A stretch of DNA of 13,391 nucleotides from Funneliformis mosseae (GCA_910592005.1 CAJVPP010002834.1:1-13391), one strand, 5' to 3'. Counted from the first letter of the stretch, positions 1 to 9,472 are shown. Notes: generated from the letters alone by a model not told the origin. Program-made: numbers and translations.

Positions 1-55
1 TTTTTTTGTATCATTGACACTTATAAATTTACAGGTGATCATGTATTGTGTTACA

Positions 56-407
56 TTATATTTCTGAAAAATTTAAGGGGTAATTATATAATAATTTTAG
101 ACGATCCCAAGCAGTCAGATACTTATGACCGCTACTGTATTGTGACTTTTCTCTTGACCACTTTGTCTTGTAATATGAACAAATAGCTTCATAATGTCCT
201 TTATCTCTTCATACACCTTTTTCATAATAATCCCAAATCTCTGTAAAAGGCTTTATATTTTGCATTTTATGTTTCCTTAATAATTTTACTTTTTTTTATT
301 TTTTAATACTACTTGTTGTCCTTCATCTAAAGAAATCATAATTTCTTTATTTTCATTAAAAATCCTTGGTCTTTTACCTTTACTAAACTTCCTTTTTTAT
401 TATTCAT
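56..407 (-). pseudogene. hAT-type BED zinc-finger protein, N-terminal fragment (broken)
   Basis: Read on the minus strand from an ATG at 405-407, this encodes a basic N-terminus (KRKFSKGKRPRIF), then ISLDEGQQVVLKNKKK, then a BED-finger-like block: KPFTEIWDYYEKG, RDKGHYEAICSYYKTKW, GHKYLTAWDRLKLL. The aromatic W-D-Y-Y start, the GHYEAxC step and the C-x-x-(C) pair are typical of BED fingers that open hAT transposases and bind the element ends. Breaks: a one-base slip in the A-run at about 398, a shift in the A-run at about 289-302, an in-frame TGA after EKGV, and the second zinc Cys replaced by Tyr (TGC to TAC). The frame ends at a TAA at 56-58. The catalytic RNase H-like domain and hAT dimerisation region would lie beyond the left edge or are lost. 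It could also be a domesticated BED protein. The family call is from motif memory. Confidence 0.62.
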
Positions 408-1948
408 GATGAAAAAAATCATGTAAATATAACGCGCTAGTTTTAATACAGTCTCAGTAAGTTTAAATTTATGTTCAATTTTTCATGTATTATTTCTAAA
501 AATAGAATCCATAATACTATTACTACAATTATAATGTTCATCATATTTCTATATCAATTATATCAATTCAAATTATCAACTAATATTTTAAGAATTATAT
601 AGTTCAAGTAGTTGAAATATTTAAATTTTCATTTTTTTTTTCATTTTATTTTTTTTCTGTATCATATTATAAAAAAAATGAATAAATTAAATGCGTTTAT
701 TATAAAAGTTTATTTTAAATATTATTAATATAAAAAAAAACATTAGAAATTTTAAATACATAAAGAAAAGAACAGCTAAATAAGCTTTTTTTATATATGA
801 TAAAATCAGAAAGTATGAAAAAAATTTGACAAAATCAGTATAGATGATTTGCATATAGCAAGGGATACAGCATATGGTAAGAGATACAATATATAGCAAA
901 GAATACTACATATATTAATTATTGTAACAAACTGCAATTATAAGATATCCCGTAATTTTTAACGTAAGATAGTTACCCTAAGCATAAGAAATGTCTGCAA
1001 CCCTAATTATTATTCTGTAATAATATAAATCAAAATAAAATTAACTCTTTTCTATATTCTAATCCAATAAAAATCTTAATAGAATAGTCATTATTTAAAA
1101 ATTATTTATAATTGAAATGAATTCATTTAATCCTTTTATATAAGAATATTTTATAAATGTTTTGAAAAAGTAGTTCTTTTTGAAAAATTTTTTGAGAATT
1201 TTGAAAATGTTAAATATAATTACTATATTTAATTATGATATGAAAATACAATTTATAAATAAATAGAAAGAAAAATATCTCAAATTTTTAAAAGACTAAA
1301 AAATAGAAGGAAAAAAAATTTTAATTTCTACAATAATTCATATAGATATAATATTAATCTTTTTTTATTAATTGTAAAAGAATTATTACAATATTTAAAA
1401 GAATATCTAATAAGTAAACTGATGATAATTAGTACTTGCAAAAGGAGAAAACAAATGTTATTATTAATTTCAAGAAAAGGAGAAAAGTAAAAAGAGAAAA
1501 GTTTAAAAACTTTTTAGTAAATTCTTAAAAAAGTTTATCAATTTTAGAAGTAGAAGTAGACAAAAAAAAAAGAGATTACTATCTTTCAATAATGAGAATA
1601 AAAATAACTTCTTGATTTTGATATTTATGATAATAGAACAAAATTATTTTATGTAGAAATAATCTAACTCAAATAAAACTTTTATTCTTTTTAATTACAA
1701 ATATTCTCATTATATATAATATTATAATAGTTAAACTATTATAAGTAATTTAAAAAATAAAGACTTTACTAAAGTTACTAAGTAATATAAAAAAAATATT
1801 TTAAAGAATAAAAAAAATTTGATAATAAATCCATTTAATTATAAATAACAGATATAAATTTGATTTTAATTTTATAATTACTATAATTTATATTATTAAA
1901 AAAAAAATAAAAAATTGATAAATATGTAATAATAAGATCTATTCTATA
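408..1948. other. AT-rich stretch, no supported gene
   Basis: Homopolymer-rich A/T sequence lies between the BED fragment and the left end of the Tc1/mariner-like element. The longest minus-strand frame (687-899) is hydrophobic, shows no domain pattern and runs into a tandem repeat, so I do not call it. A Lys/Arg-rich plus-strand frame at 1507-1656 (about 49 codons, no ATG at its start) is equally unsupported. Short TTTTGAAAA motifs recur at about 1160-1210. Nothing else was recognised. Confidence 0.6.
851..915. repeat. 19-bp tandem repeat, 3.4 copies
   Basis: Three consecutive 19-base units (851-869, 870-888, 889-907) begin GCATATAGCAAGGGATACA and diverge by substitutions only; a fourth partial unit follows. 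The period is not a multiple of three, which argues against a coding role. Confidence 0.8.
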
Positions 1949-1970
1949 CAGTACGTAACACTTAAAGACT
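1949..1970 (+). repeat. Left terminal inverted repeat
   Basis: This reads CAGTACGTAACAC followed by TTAAAGACT. It matches the reverse complement of 4864-4885 at 18 of 22 positions, and all four differences (positions 5, 6, 7, 11) are transitions. It is preceded by TA. It is the likely transposase-binding and cleavage end. Confidence 0.75.
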
Positions 1971-2343
1971 TCAATAAATTTGATGATTTTTAAAAAGTTA
2001 TAAAAAATGATACAAAAATAATAATAAAAAAAAGAAAGCCGCTATTTTGAAGTCAAATTCATTTACTATAAATTGCCGGCCTCCTTTTTTAAAAATAATT
2101 ACTCATTTCTGACTTATAATGATTTAAAAACGCCTCTGTATCATATGATCAGCATTCAGTAAGACAAGCATGTGACTTGAAATTTGCCAATCAAATTACA
2201 CATAAAATTCTATTAGTTAATAAAATCAGTATTATCTAATGTTCAGGAATAGAAAAACATTATTCCTTTTAAAAAATGCCATAGAGAAAAAAAATTATCT
2301 GACTTCAAGAATACAATAAGAGAAGACAACTCTTTTTTGATAA

Positions 2344-2427
2344 ATGAAAGAAACTGAGACTAACGAAAAGGATACAGTATTTACTGAGAGAGAAAATGAG
2401 GAAATTGAAGAGAAGAAAGAGACATGA
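2344..2427 (+). other. Short acidic ORF inside the element (doubtful)
   Basis: A 27-codon frame opens with ATG and is very rich in Glu/Lys (for example RENEEIEEKKET), ending in TGA. It lies upstream of the transposase in another frame. It could be a piece of an N-terminal exon or simply purine-rich sequence; there is no family match. Confidence 0.15.
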
Positions 2428-2510
2428 ATATGTCTACTTGTAGAACTCATATAGAATAAATCTGAAAAAAATAAAAAAACAATAAAAGGAATACCAAAAA
2501 TAACCTATTA

Positions 2511-2830
2511 TCATAAGTTTAGTACTTCCAGTATACTTGCCAATGCTTCTAAGAAAACACCTAAAATTACTTGTTTTTGGGGTAATGGTAGTTCAGTTAG
2601 TGATTCTTTTGTGTTATTCAAATTTTCAGCATCTTCAAATAGGTGTGTCAGTGAATTTGCTGGCAGTTCTGTTTTATTTCCATCCCCATCTCTATCATTT
2701 TTACCTTTATTTCTATCTTTATCTTCTTTTTATCTCCTCTATTTCCTTCTCCATCTTCTTTTCTATCACTATCACTATCACCTTTTCCTACATTACTGGG
2801 ATCCTTGTCAAAAATGATGAAAGTTTGATG
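2511..2830 (-). pseudogene. Acidic low-complexity protein of unknown function, antisense and head-to-head to the transposase
   Basis: On the minus strand the frame opens after a TAG at 2831-2833 with QTFIIFDKDPSNVGKGDSDS and an acidic, Gly/Lys-rich tract. After a shift near 2730 it continues 72 codons without a stop to a TGA at 2511-2513. The C-terminal part reads as soluble and amphipathic: SLTHLFEDAENLNN, then KESLTELPLPQKQ and VILGVFLEALASILEVLNL. This composition is far more protein-like than the two plus-strand frames over the same bases, which give long hydrophobic and His/Tyr runs. It lies inside the TIRs, so it may be a second, accessory ORF of the transposon. No family was recognised, and strand assignment is a judgement from composition. 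Confidence 0.45.
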
Positions 2831-2893
2831 CTATGTAAAAGAATTGCATAATTTTGAAATAACCTTCTTAATAATAGAAAAATACTCACAGTT

Positions 2894-4483
2894 TTTGAAT
2901 ATAATAGACAGTATGCTGTCTATGAATATCTCACATGGCTAAATAATGGCTATAGAAAAATGAAAGCTAATGAATAAACAACATGGATAGTTTATATTAT
3001 TTCAAAGCCATATACTGCTAAATGGATTCGTTCTTTGACCAAATTTTACTTGAATCACAAATCATTTTTAGTTTTATACCGTAGCAAGTACCAAAAGTAT
3101 AAACGACTTGTTAATGATAAAGATATTGCATTGAATTTGCGATAATGGTTATGATAAGAATCAGGCTTAAATAGTATTGATGTAACTCATTTTAAGTAAT
3201 ATATTGAAGATTTTATTTTGCCCGAACATGCAGGAATCTGAAAAACAATTAGCATAAGAACTGCTGAAAGATAATTGCATATATTAGGATACAAATATAA
3301 AGGATATCAAAAGGGTATTTATCATAATAAACACAAATGGGAAAACGTTATTACATATCAAAAAGAATTCTTAGAAGTAATGAAAGAATTGGAACAATGA
3401 ATGGCAAGATATAAAGGAGAAGAAATAGATGCAATTCTACCAGTATTCAGACTAGAAGAATGAGAGTTAATTCTTATTACTCATGATAAATGTATTTTCT
3501 ATATAAATGATAGAAAAAAGAAAATTTGGATACCTGATGGTAAATGCTATTGCAAAAGAAGAGAAATGAAAAATTGATTATGGTGAGCGAATTTCTTTCA
3601 GAAGCTTATAGTCAGTTAAAACTTAGTAAAAAAGAGATAACAAGAAACCCAAATATTCCTATAGAAGCTCATTGTTATCTTTTATCTGGTAAGAATCAAG
3701 AAGGCTATTGGACCTTTAAGCATTTGTTAGAGTAGATTAAATCTAAAGCGATTCCTATTTTTGAGGCAAAATTTTCTAATGTAACAGCTGTTTTCACCTT
3801 TGATAATAATACGAACTATGCAGCATATGCTAAAGATGCTCTTGTTGCAACAAGAATGAATCTGAGTTCTAGGAGAAATGAGGTTAACATCTTTTATTAA
3901 TAAAGATAGAAGAGAGATAACTCAGCAAATGGTATTTTCAGAAGATTATTCTAATTCTGCCTTATGAGAAAAACCAAAAGGGATAAAAAGGGTATTACAA
4001 GAAAGAGGTTTATGAAGGGAAGGATTAAGCTTAGAGTGTTTAATGTGTAAGAAAAAAGAATCTCTAAGAGTTGATTGTTGTGCAAGAAAGATTATGACAT
4101 TTCAATTAGATTTTGTAATGCAAAAGTCAGCTATTGTAGAATTAATTGAGAATGCAAGCTATTTATGTGTTTTCTACCTGAAGTTCTATTGTGAACTTAA
4201 TTTCATTGAAATGTACTGGCATGCGGCCAAGTATTATATAAGGAATAATTGTGATTACACATGAGATGACTTGCAAGAAACTGTTTCACAAATACTTGAT
4301 TCAGTAGATAATATTACAATTAGGAAGTTCGCTCAAAAATCATAGAGATACATGCAATTATATCGCGAAATATTAACCAGGAAGTTAGCTAAATATGCAT
4401 GTAAAAAATTTAAATCACATAGGCAAATTCTACAAGATGATTTAACTGCATTTATAAAAGAAAAGAGTTGTGAAAAAGAGTAA
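2894..4483 (+). pseudogene. DDE-superfamily transposase (Tc1/mariner/IS630-like fold), full length, multiply broken
   Basis: About 530 codons can be followed from FEYNRQYAVYEYLTW to a TAA at 4481. The order is: an N-terminal HTH-like region (LNNGYRKMKA, KPYTAKWIRSL); a conserved middle (ILPEHAGI, KTISIRTAER, LHILGYKYKGYQKGIY); first catalytic Asp in ITHDKCIFY (codon 3485); a C-terminal core IMVSEFLSEAYSQLKLSKK; second Asp in VFTFDNNTN (codon 3802); and Glu in CELNFIEMYW (codon 4208). Between Asp-2 and Glu there are about 135 residues, with a CLMCKKK...DCCARK cysteine cluster, instead of the roughly 34 of classic Tc1 enzymes. The frame is phase 2, shifts near 3550 and returns near 3890. There are at least a dozen in-frame stops, several where Trp is expected (3272 TAA, 4013 TGA, 4262 TGA, 4343 TAG). 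The start is uncertain: no in-frame ATG lies near 2894, so an N-terminal piece may be lost or in another exon. It cannot make an active enzyme. Confidence 0.9.
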
Positions 4484-4508
4484 CAAAATTAATAAATTCT
4501 GTAATATA

Positions 4509-4713
4509 TATGCATTAAATCAAATTTATTAATAAATCATGCATTAAACTTAATCAATAATAAATCATGTATTAAACTTAATCAATAATAAATCATGTAT
4601 TATTTAATCAATTAAATTTATTAATAAATTATATATTAAACTTAATCAAACAATAAATCATAGGTTAAACTTAATCAATTAAATCTAATCAATAAATTGT
4701 ATACTAAACTTAA
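4509..4713. repeat. Degenerate ~28-38 bp tandem repeat inside the transposon's right end
   Basis: About six units share the core AATAAATCATGTATTAAACT followed by TAATC, with spacers such as AATTAAATTTATT causing length variation. The array starts about 25 bases after the transposase stop and lies about 150 bases inside the right TIR. Subterminal repeats of this kind can be transposase-binding sites, but here that is only inference. Confidence 0.75.
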
Positions 4714-4863
4714 TTATTAAAATTTATCATTGAAATTTATAATTTCATTTAACGCATAACTTGAATTATATTTATCACATAATTTATATAGATCACGTAA
4801 CATGGCTTATAATAGTCACATTATTTTTTAAAATTTCAGGATCAGAACAAATCACGTGATTTC

Positions 4864-4885
4864 AGTCTTTAAGTATTATACACTG
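4864..4885 (-). repeat. Right terminal inverted repeat
   Basis: Read on the minus strand it begins CAGTGTATAATACTTAAAGA and pairs with 1949-1970 at 18 of 22 positions. It is followed by TA on the plus strand. A CACGTG palindrome (AATCACGTGATT) sits just inside it at about 4852-4863. Confidence 0.75.
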
Positions 4886-5540
4886 TATTATTTTTCTTTT
4901 AAGAATTTTTGTTTTTTATTAAATAATAATATAACTTCATATTACTTTCTTTTTTAACATTTATATTTTTCTTTCTTCTTAATAAATTTTATAAGTAATC
5001 CTTTCTTTTTTTAGATAAGTTTCTAATTTTTAAATATTATTTATATTAAATATGTAATAAGTAATTTTTTCATTTTATTTTTCTTTAAAATATTTTTAAT
5101 GATATTATAATTCTTAGATTCTATAGTAGATGATAAATTAACTTTATTTTATTATTTTTATATAAGAATAATTTTATTTATAATTTAAGAAAATAAATTA
5201 GATATTATAAAACTGATTATATTATGATTGTAATAATAATAATTAGATCACTAAAATTCTTAGTAATAATAATGTTCACTTTATCTGATTTTATTATAGC
5301 ATATTTATATGCAAACTTTTAATTTATATTAAAAATATATAATAAAGAATATTTATTTTAAAATATATTTAAATTACTCAAAATTTTTTTTATTTATACT
5401 AAATTACAAAGCAACCTATATTATCATGTTATTACAAAAAGAAAATTAAACACTTTTTTTATGAGTTGTTTTACTTTCTAATCATTGTGAAATTGGAAAA
5501 TTTAATAATTTATATATATATTTAGAAATTCAAAATAATA

Positions 5541-5699
5541 ATAAAGAGAATCTTACATATACTTAGTTATGAAGATATAGAAATATTGTAAATTATATAT
5601 TAGAAAATAAATATAAAACTATTAGAAGAAGTTTTTATTTTAGAAATTCTAAAATTATATGATCCCAATAAAGATGATACTGCAACTAGTTGCAATTAG
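5541..5699 (+). pseudogene. Possible coding remnant, unknown protein
   Basis: One plus-strand frame reads RILHILSYEDIEIL, stop, then after a second stop KINIKLLEEVFILEILKLY and DPNKDDTATSCN before a TAG at 5697. The mix of charged and hydrophobic residues looks more protein-like than its surroundings, and its end runs into the 31-bp repeat. No family was recognised. It may be chance. Confidence 0.22.
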
Positions 5700-5771
5700 T
5701 GATAAATAAACATCATATAGTTACAACTGGTGACAAATAAGCATTACATAATTGCAACTAATTATAACATT
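5681..5771. repeat. 31-bp tandem repeat, about 2.7 copies
   Basis: Units at 5688-5718 and 5719-5749 share AGTTGCAATTAGTGATAAAT / AGTTACAACTGGTGACAAAT and a matching tail, and a partial third unit follows. Most differences are transitions. The TGCAACTAGTTGCA stretch at 5681-5694 is palindromic. Confidence 0.75.
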
Positions 5772-6529
5772 ATTTTTAAATTCTAATACTATTTATAATT
5801 TACAAAAAAATTCAATTTATTAATATTTTTAATATTATACTATAAAATCTAAAATTTCAAAAAAAAAATTTGTATAATTAACTATTTTCATATAAAAAAT
5901 AAAGAAAAATTATTTAAAAAGATGAAAATTTCATTAATAATTCCAATAATTTACTAAAAAATTTAAATAAAAAAACTGAAAATATATTTATCTTCTAAAA
6001 TGACTTTAACATTTGCAATTAAATATAAAGTTTTAAAAATTCAAATAATATATTATGTAAATAAATTAAGTATATGAAAGTTAATAACAAATATATTAAA
6101 AATTTGAAATATAAACTACATAAAAAAAAGATCAAAAATTCTAAATAATTAGATAAAAATCTATAGAAGAAATAAATATTAAATCTACTATATTTCTTTA
6201 ATATCTTATAAGTATATACTTAACTTTAATTTAATATATCACAAATATGATATTTTAAAAAAAAATTAAATGTTTATAGAATCAGTTATACAGTTAATTC
6301 TTATTATAATCACATATTCAAGATTTTATATTCAATGACTATGATGAAATATGATTATAAATTAAAATTTTTTAATAATAAAATATAAATAAAAAACTAT
6401 AAAAATAAGTAATATATTGATTTTATTAATTAATATACATGTTATTTATTATAATATCAAAATATAATTATATAAATATATTACTAAAAGTCAAAAATTA
6501 TATAATAATAAAATGTTTTAATTAGAAGA

Positions 6530-8750
6530 AAAAAATCTTCAATTGATTTTTATTATAATACACTTTTAAATATAAAATATAACTATTTAAAAACTTTAAA
6601 ATCATCTATTTAATCTTATAATTAATAGATAATTATTTATAAAAGAGAATTACTTTTTTGATTATATCAAGTACTTTTTTTAGTAAAACTTTTGAAATTG
6701 ATTCCTCTTTATATTAATATCAAATGCTTCTCTATTATGATTTTATATCATATCTATAATTTATTTATTAATCAAAATTTCTTCAATAGTGAAAAAGTTT
6801 GATTAAAAATATAATTTATTAAACTATTTCAGGTTTATTATTAATAAAAATTGTTGAAATTATATCTGAAATTTATTAACATAAGTATGCTTATTTCTTG
6901 TTATATTAATTCAAAATTAAAGTTAGATATAATTTCAGTTTTATTTAACAATTGTATATAATTACTGTTCTATATTTTTTTAAGCTTCTATAATATAATT
7001 AATAGCTTATTTAATGTCTAGTTTTATTTTTATATTAAGTAAAATATTAATAATTTTATATAAAAATAACAAACAAGAAAAAAATAAAAAATACTTATTT
7101 ACATATTTTAACATTTTGATTTATTATTCAATTAAATATTAAATATATAGTTATTTATATTTAACTTATATTCAATAATTATAAATAAATTCATTTAATA
7201 AAACTTTAATTATTATTTAGATTCATAACAGATTTCCATTTCTAATTTCAGTAAACAAATATACTATATCTTAAAATTTTAAAATAATTTTAATATCTAT
7301 AGATTGAAATTTTAATTTTATATTTAATAAAAGAAATACAATATGAATATTAATAAATTCAATGCTATATTTTTTTCTTCACTACTTTTTCTATTTAATG
7401 AATTATAATCTTTTTGTTTACAATTATTTTATTATATTTTAAAGATTTTCTAAATTCATTATTAATAAAATCATTATTAAAATCATTATTATAATTATCA
7501 TTATAATTATCATTATAATTGTTATCACTTTCATTTTTATCAGAGAAAGTAACAATTTATACAATAAACTATTATCAATAATTAAAATAATATATTAACT
7601 TGAAAATGAAATTCATGATCCAATTTACTAACTCATCTATTAAAAATATTATATTTTATCTATACCTTTATTTGCTTTATATATAACTAGAAATTAAGAA
7701 GTTTGAATACTGTGAAAAGTTTGTAATTTTAAGGATCTATCAATTATTAATGATTTTAATTTATAATTTTCAAATACATTTGATTTAGCATTACAATTAC
7801 TTTAAATTTTATTTTATTAATAAAAAATAAAAAATAAAAGAATTTTTTAGTAATATAATACTATTAATATAAGAATAATAAATAATAATATTTAATTAAT
7901 CAATATTAATAATATATATGAATAGAAATAAAATACAAATACAAGAAATCTTATTTTATATGTGAGAGTTTCATTAAAAGTTATATAAAAAATAAACCAG
8001 TTTTATTGATATTATAGATATTATTTAAACTATATCTAAGGTTATTCATTTAAACTTATTTTAAATTTATTAAAATATTTAACCTATAATTTTGCTAAAT
8101 TTTTACTAAGATTTTGATATAGTTTCACATTTTTATAAACTTTGATATAGTTTTACCTTTCTAAATTTTACAGATTTTTTAATAAAGTTTTAATATAATT
8201 TTGTTAAATTTTATCTTTTTTTATTTAGACAATTTGTAAAATCTTTAGGTTTCATTTAGCAATCTTAGGCTATATCATTATAAAATTTATCAAATTTTTC
8301 TTGTTTTAAGAAAATATTTTTAATAGTATACTTGTTAATTTTTTATATAACTTATAATGTTAAAAGCTATTTCTTTTCTTAAATTATATAATTTAACTAT
8401 TTGAAAAAGTTAAATTATTTTTAAACATACTCAAATTAGTTGCAAAAAAATAATTTTTTATTTTAAAATTGCATTTAAAATAAATATACAACTACTAAAA
8501 GTCTAACTAACTAAATTTTTAATATCTTATTAACTAGTAAACTTTAACTTAATGTAAACATTTAAAATAGCATAAAAATTATTGTCTTCAATTACTAAAA
8601 AAATATTTTTTTAATATTTTAGATATTATTATTCATTATTTTAAGTTTTATTAAAATTATTATTGGTATAACTATAAATTTCTTTATATTGTAATTTAGT
8701 TAAAGAAGTATGTGTTCCTTTTATGAATTTTAAAGATAAAATACTTTTAA
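6530..8750 (-). pseudogene. pogo/Tigger-type (DDE_1) transposase, decayed
   Basis: Followed on the minus strand through stops and frameshifts. A CENP-B-N-like start (GTHTSLTKLQYKEIYSY, phase 1, about 8650-8718) is followed by a poorly preserved HTH region (KEIAFNIISYIKN). First catalytic block: LNNIYNINKTGLFF, corresponding to the family's NIYNMDETGLF; the Asp codon is now AAT (8005-8007) and the Glu codon AAA (8002-8004), then NETLTYK. Second block: QTFHSIQTS, FLVIYKANKGIDKI, YIILIIDNSLLYKLL (Asp codon 7574-7576). Third block: NIHIVFLLLNIKLKFQSIDI (Asp codon 7295-7297), matching the family's VFLPPNTTSxLQPxDAGII. C-terminal motif: LDIK*AINYIIEA*KNIEQ at about 6960-7010. Between Asp-2 and Asp-3 lie about 92 residues instead of about 30, including an Asn/Asp/Tyr repeat (NYNDNYNDNYNNDFNN, 7471-7530). 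The segment 6530-6880 (KEESISKVLLKKVLDIIKK and following) may be its C-terminal tail. TIRs were not found. Confidence 0.82.
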
Positions 8751-8834
8751 AATAATAATATAATTTTATTTTAAAGTAAAATATTATTTTATTAGATAAA
8801 TTAAATACTATTATTTTAAATTTATCAAAAATTT

Positions 8835-8934
8835 ATTGATAATCTAGAAAATTTAGATTACAATATAAAATTTATTGATTAAACAAATTTAATATTGTTC
8901 TTAATCTATAATCTAGAATTTTTAAATTATCAAT
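8835..8934. repeat. 26-bp imperfect inverted repeat (hairpin)
   Basis: The arm at 8835-8860 (ATTGATAATCTAG...) pairs with the arm at 8909-8934 at 22 of 26 positions, with about 48 bases between. It could be the footprint of a small foldback or MITE-like insertion, or chance pairing in AT-rich sequence. Confidence 0.45.
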
Positions 8935-8999
8935 GATTTTTTAAAATTATAGTATTATATAATAATAGCATTAATTTTAATGTTAAATTAGAATAATAA

Positions 9000-9293
9000 A
9001 ATTAGATAATTTTTGTAAAATTTTAATTAAAAATTATGTAAATTTAAATAAATTGTTAATTATTCAAAAATTTTTAATTAATAGTAAACTTATAGATAAA
9101 TTAAAGTAATTCAAGAGTAATTATCTAAAAATTATAATTGAAAATTATATTTCTTTCTGAAATAAAAAATTTAAAATTACATAAGAATTTAGTAATTTTA
9201 TTGAAATTATAATTATTAGATAATTTTTGTAATTATAATGTATAAAATTAGAATTATGATTACAATTTGTAATTATTAGATAATTTTAACTAA
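9000..9293. repeat. Dispersed ATTAGATAATTTT(TGTAA) motif, direct and inverted copies
   Basis: The motif occurs in direct orientation at about 9002, 9213 and 9272 and inverted at about 9117-9140. The pair 9117-9140 / 9206-9229 matches at about 21 of 24 positions and could form a hairpin. The function is unknown. Confidence 0.4.
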
Positions 9294-9472
9294 ATAGAAT
9301 TACTTATTATATGTAAAATATTTTAAATCTCTGACATATATTGATATAATTTTATATAAATTTATAAAGATCTTTTTCTTTTTTTTAATTGTTAAAAATT
9401 TATTTTACAATTTTTTTTTAAATTTTATCAAAAATGCTAAATATAATTAAATAAAATAATAATAAAGTTTAA

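Larger units (their letters stand above)
1949..4885 (+). mobile_element. Tc1/mariner/IS630-type DNA transposon, near-complete but dead (2937 bp)
   Basis: The two ends are 22-bp inverted repeats that begin CAGT, as in many Tc1/pogo-type elements. Each is directly flanked by TA (1947-1948 and 4886-4887), the target duplication this superfamily makes. Between the ends are a full-length broken DDE transposase on the plus strand, an acidic frame on the minus strand and a degenerate tandem repeat close to the right end. The left inner region (about 2035-2200) is richer in G+C than the flanks. The boundaries rest on the TIR match and TA flanks. A TA duplication is weak evidence in AT-rich DNA, so the TIR pairing carries most of the weight. 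Confidence 0.75.
4886..6529. other. AT desert, no confident gene
   Basis: This is extremely AT-rich with dense stops in all frames. Stop density in the best plus-strand frame (about 5986-6330) is close to what random AT-rich sequence would give, so it is not called. It holds a 31-bp tandem repeat and one weak plus-strand coding remnant, listed separately. Given what the neighbouring deserts contain, more decayed elements could be hidden here beyond recognition by eye. Confidence 0.5.
8751..9472. other. AT desert with small inverted repeats, no gene seen
   Basis: This stretch lies upstream of the Tigger N-terminus. No protein-like frame was found on either strand. It holds a 26-bp inverted repeat and a scattered ATTAGATAATTTT motif (both listed). 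It could include the 5' part or end of the Tigger element, but no terminal repeat pairing could be established. Confidence 0.5.

Noticed and set aside
687..899. 70-codon minus-strand ORF with a hydrophobic product
   Set aside because: It is made of Ile/Phe/Leu/Tyr-rich sequence expected from T-rich DNA, overlaps a 19-bp tandem repeat, and shows no domain or conserved motif.
1507..1656. Lys/Arg-rich 49-codon plus-strand frame
   Set aside because: There is no start codon at its beginning, the composition is explained by A-rich sequence, and there is no motif.
2537..2851. Plus-strand ORFs of 104 and 68 codons (second at 2611-2817)
   Set aside because: They lie antisense to a more protein-like acidic frame. 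Their His/Tyr/Phe/Ser runs are the complement of the acidic repeat.
3544..3735. 63-codon plus-strand ORF taken as a separate gene, and likewise 4043-4264
   Set aside because: Both are open pieces of the single broken transposase 2894-4483, in different frames because of indels.
2894..4483. TGA read as Trp (alternative genetic code or mitochondrial origin)
   Set aside because: TAA and TAG also occur at Trp-like positions, frameshifts are present, and the content is nuclear transposons. Recoding cannot restore the frame.
5986..6330. Plus-strand frame with relatively long open pieces
   Set aside because: Stop density is about what random sequence of this composition gives, and no recognisable block is present.
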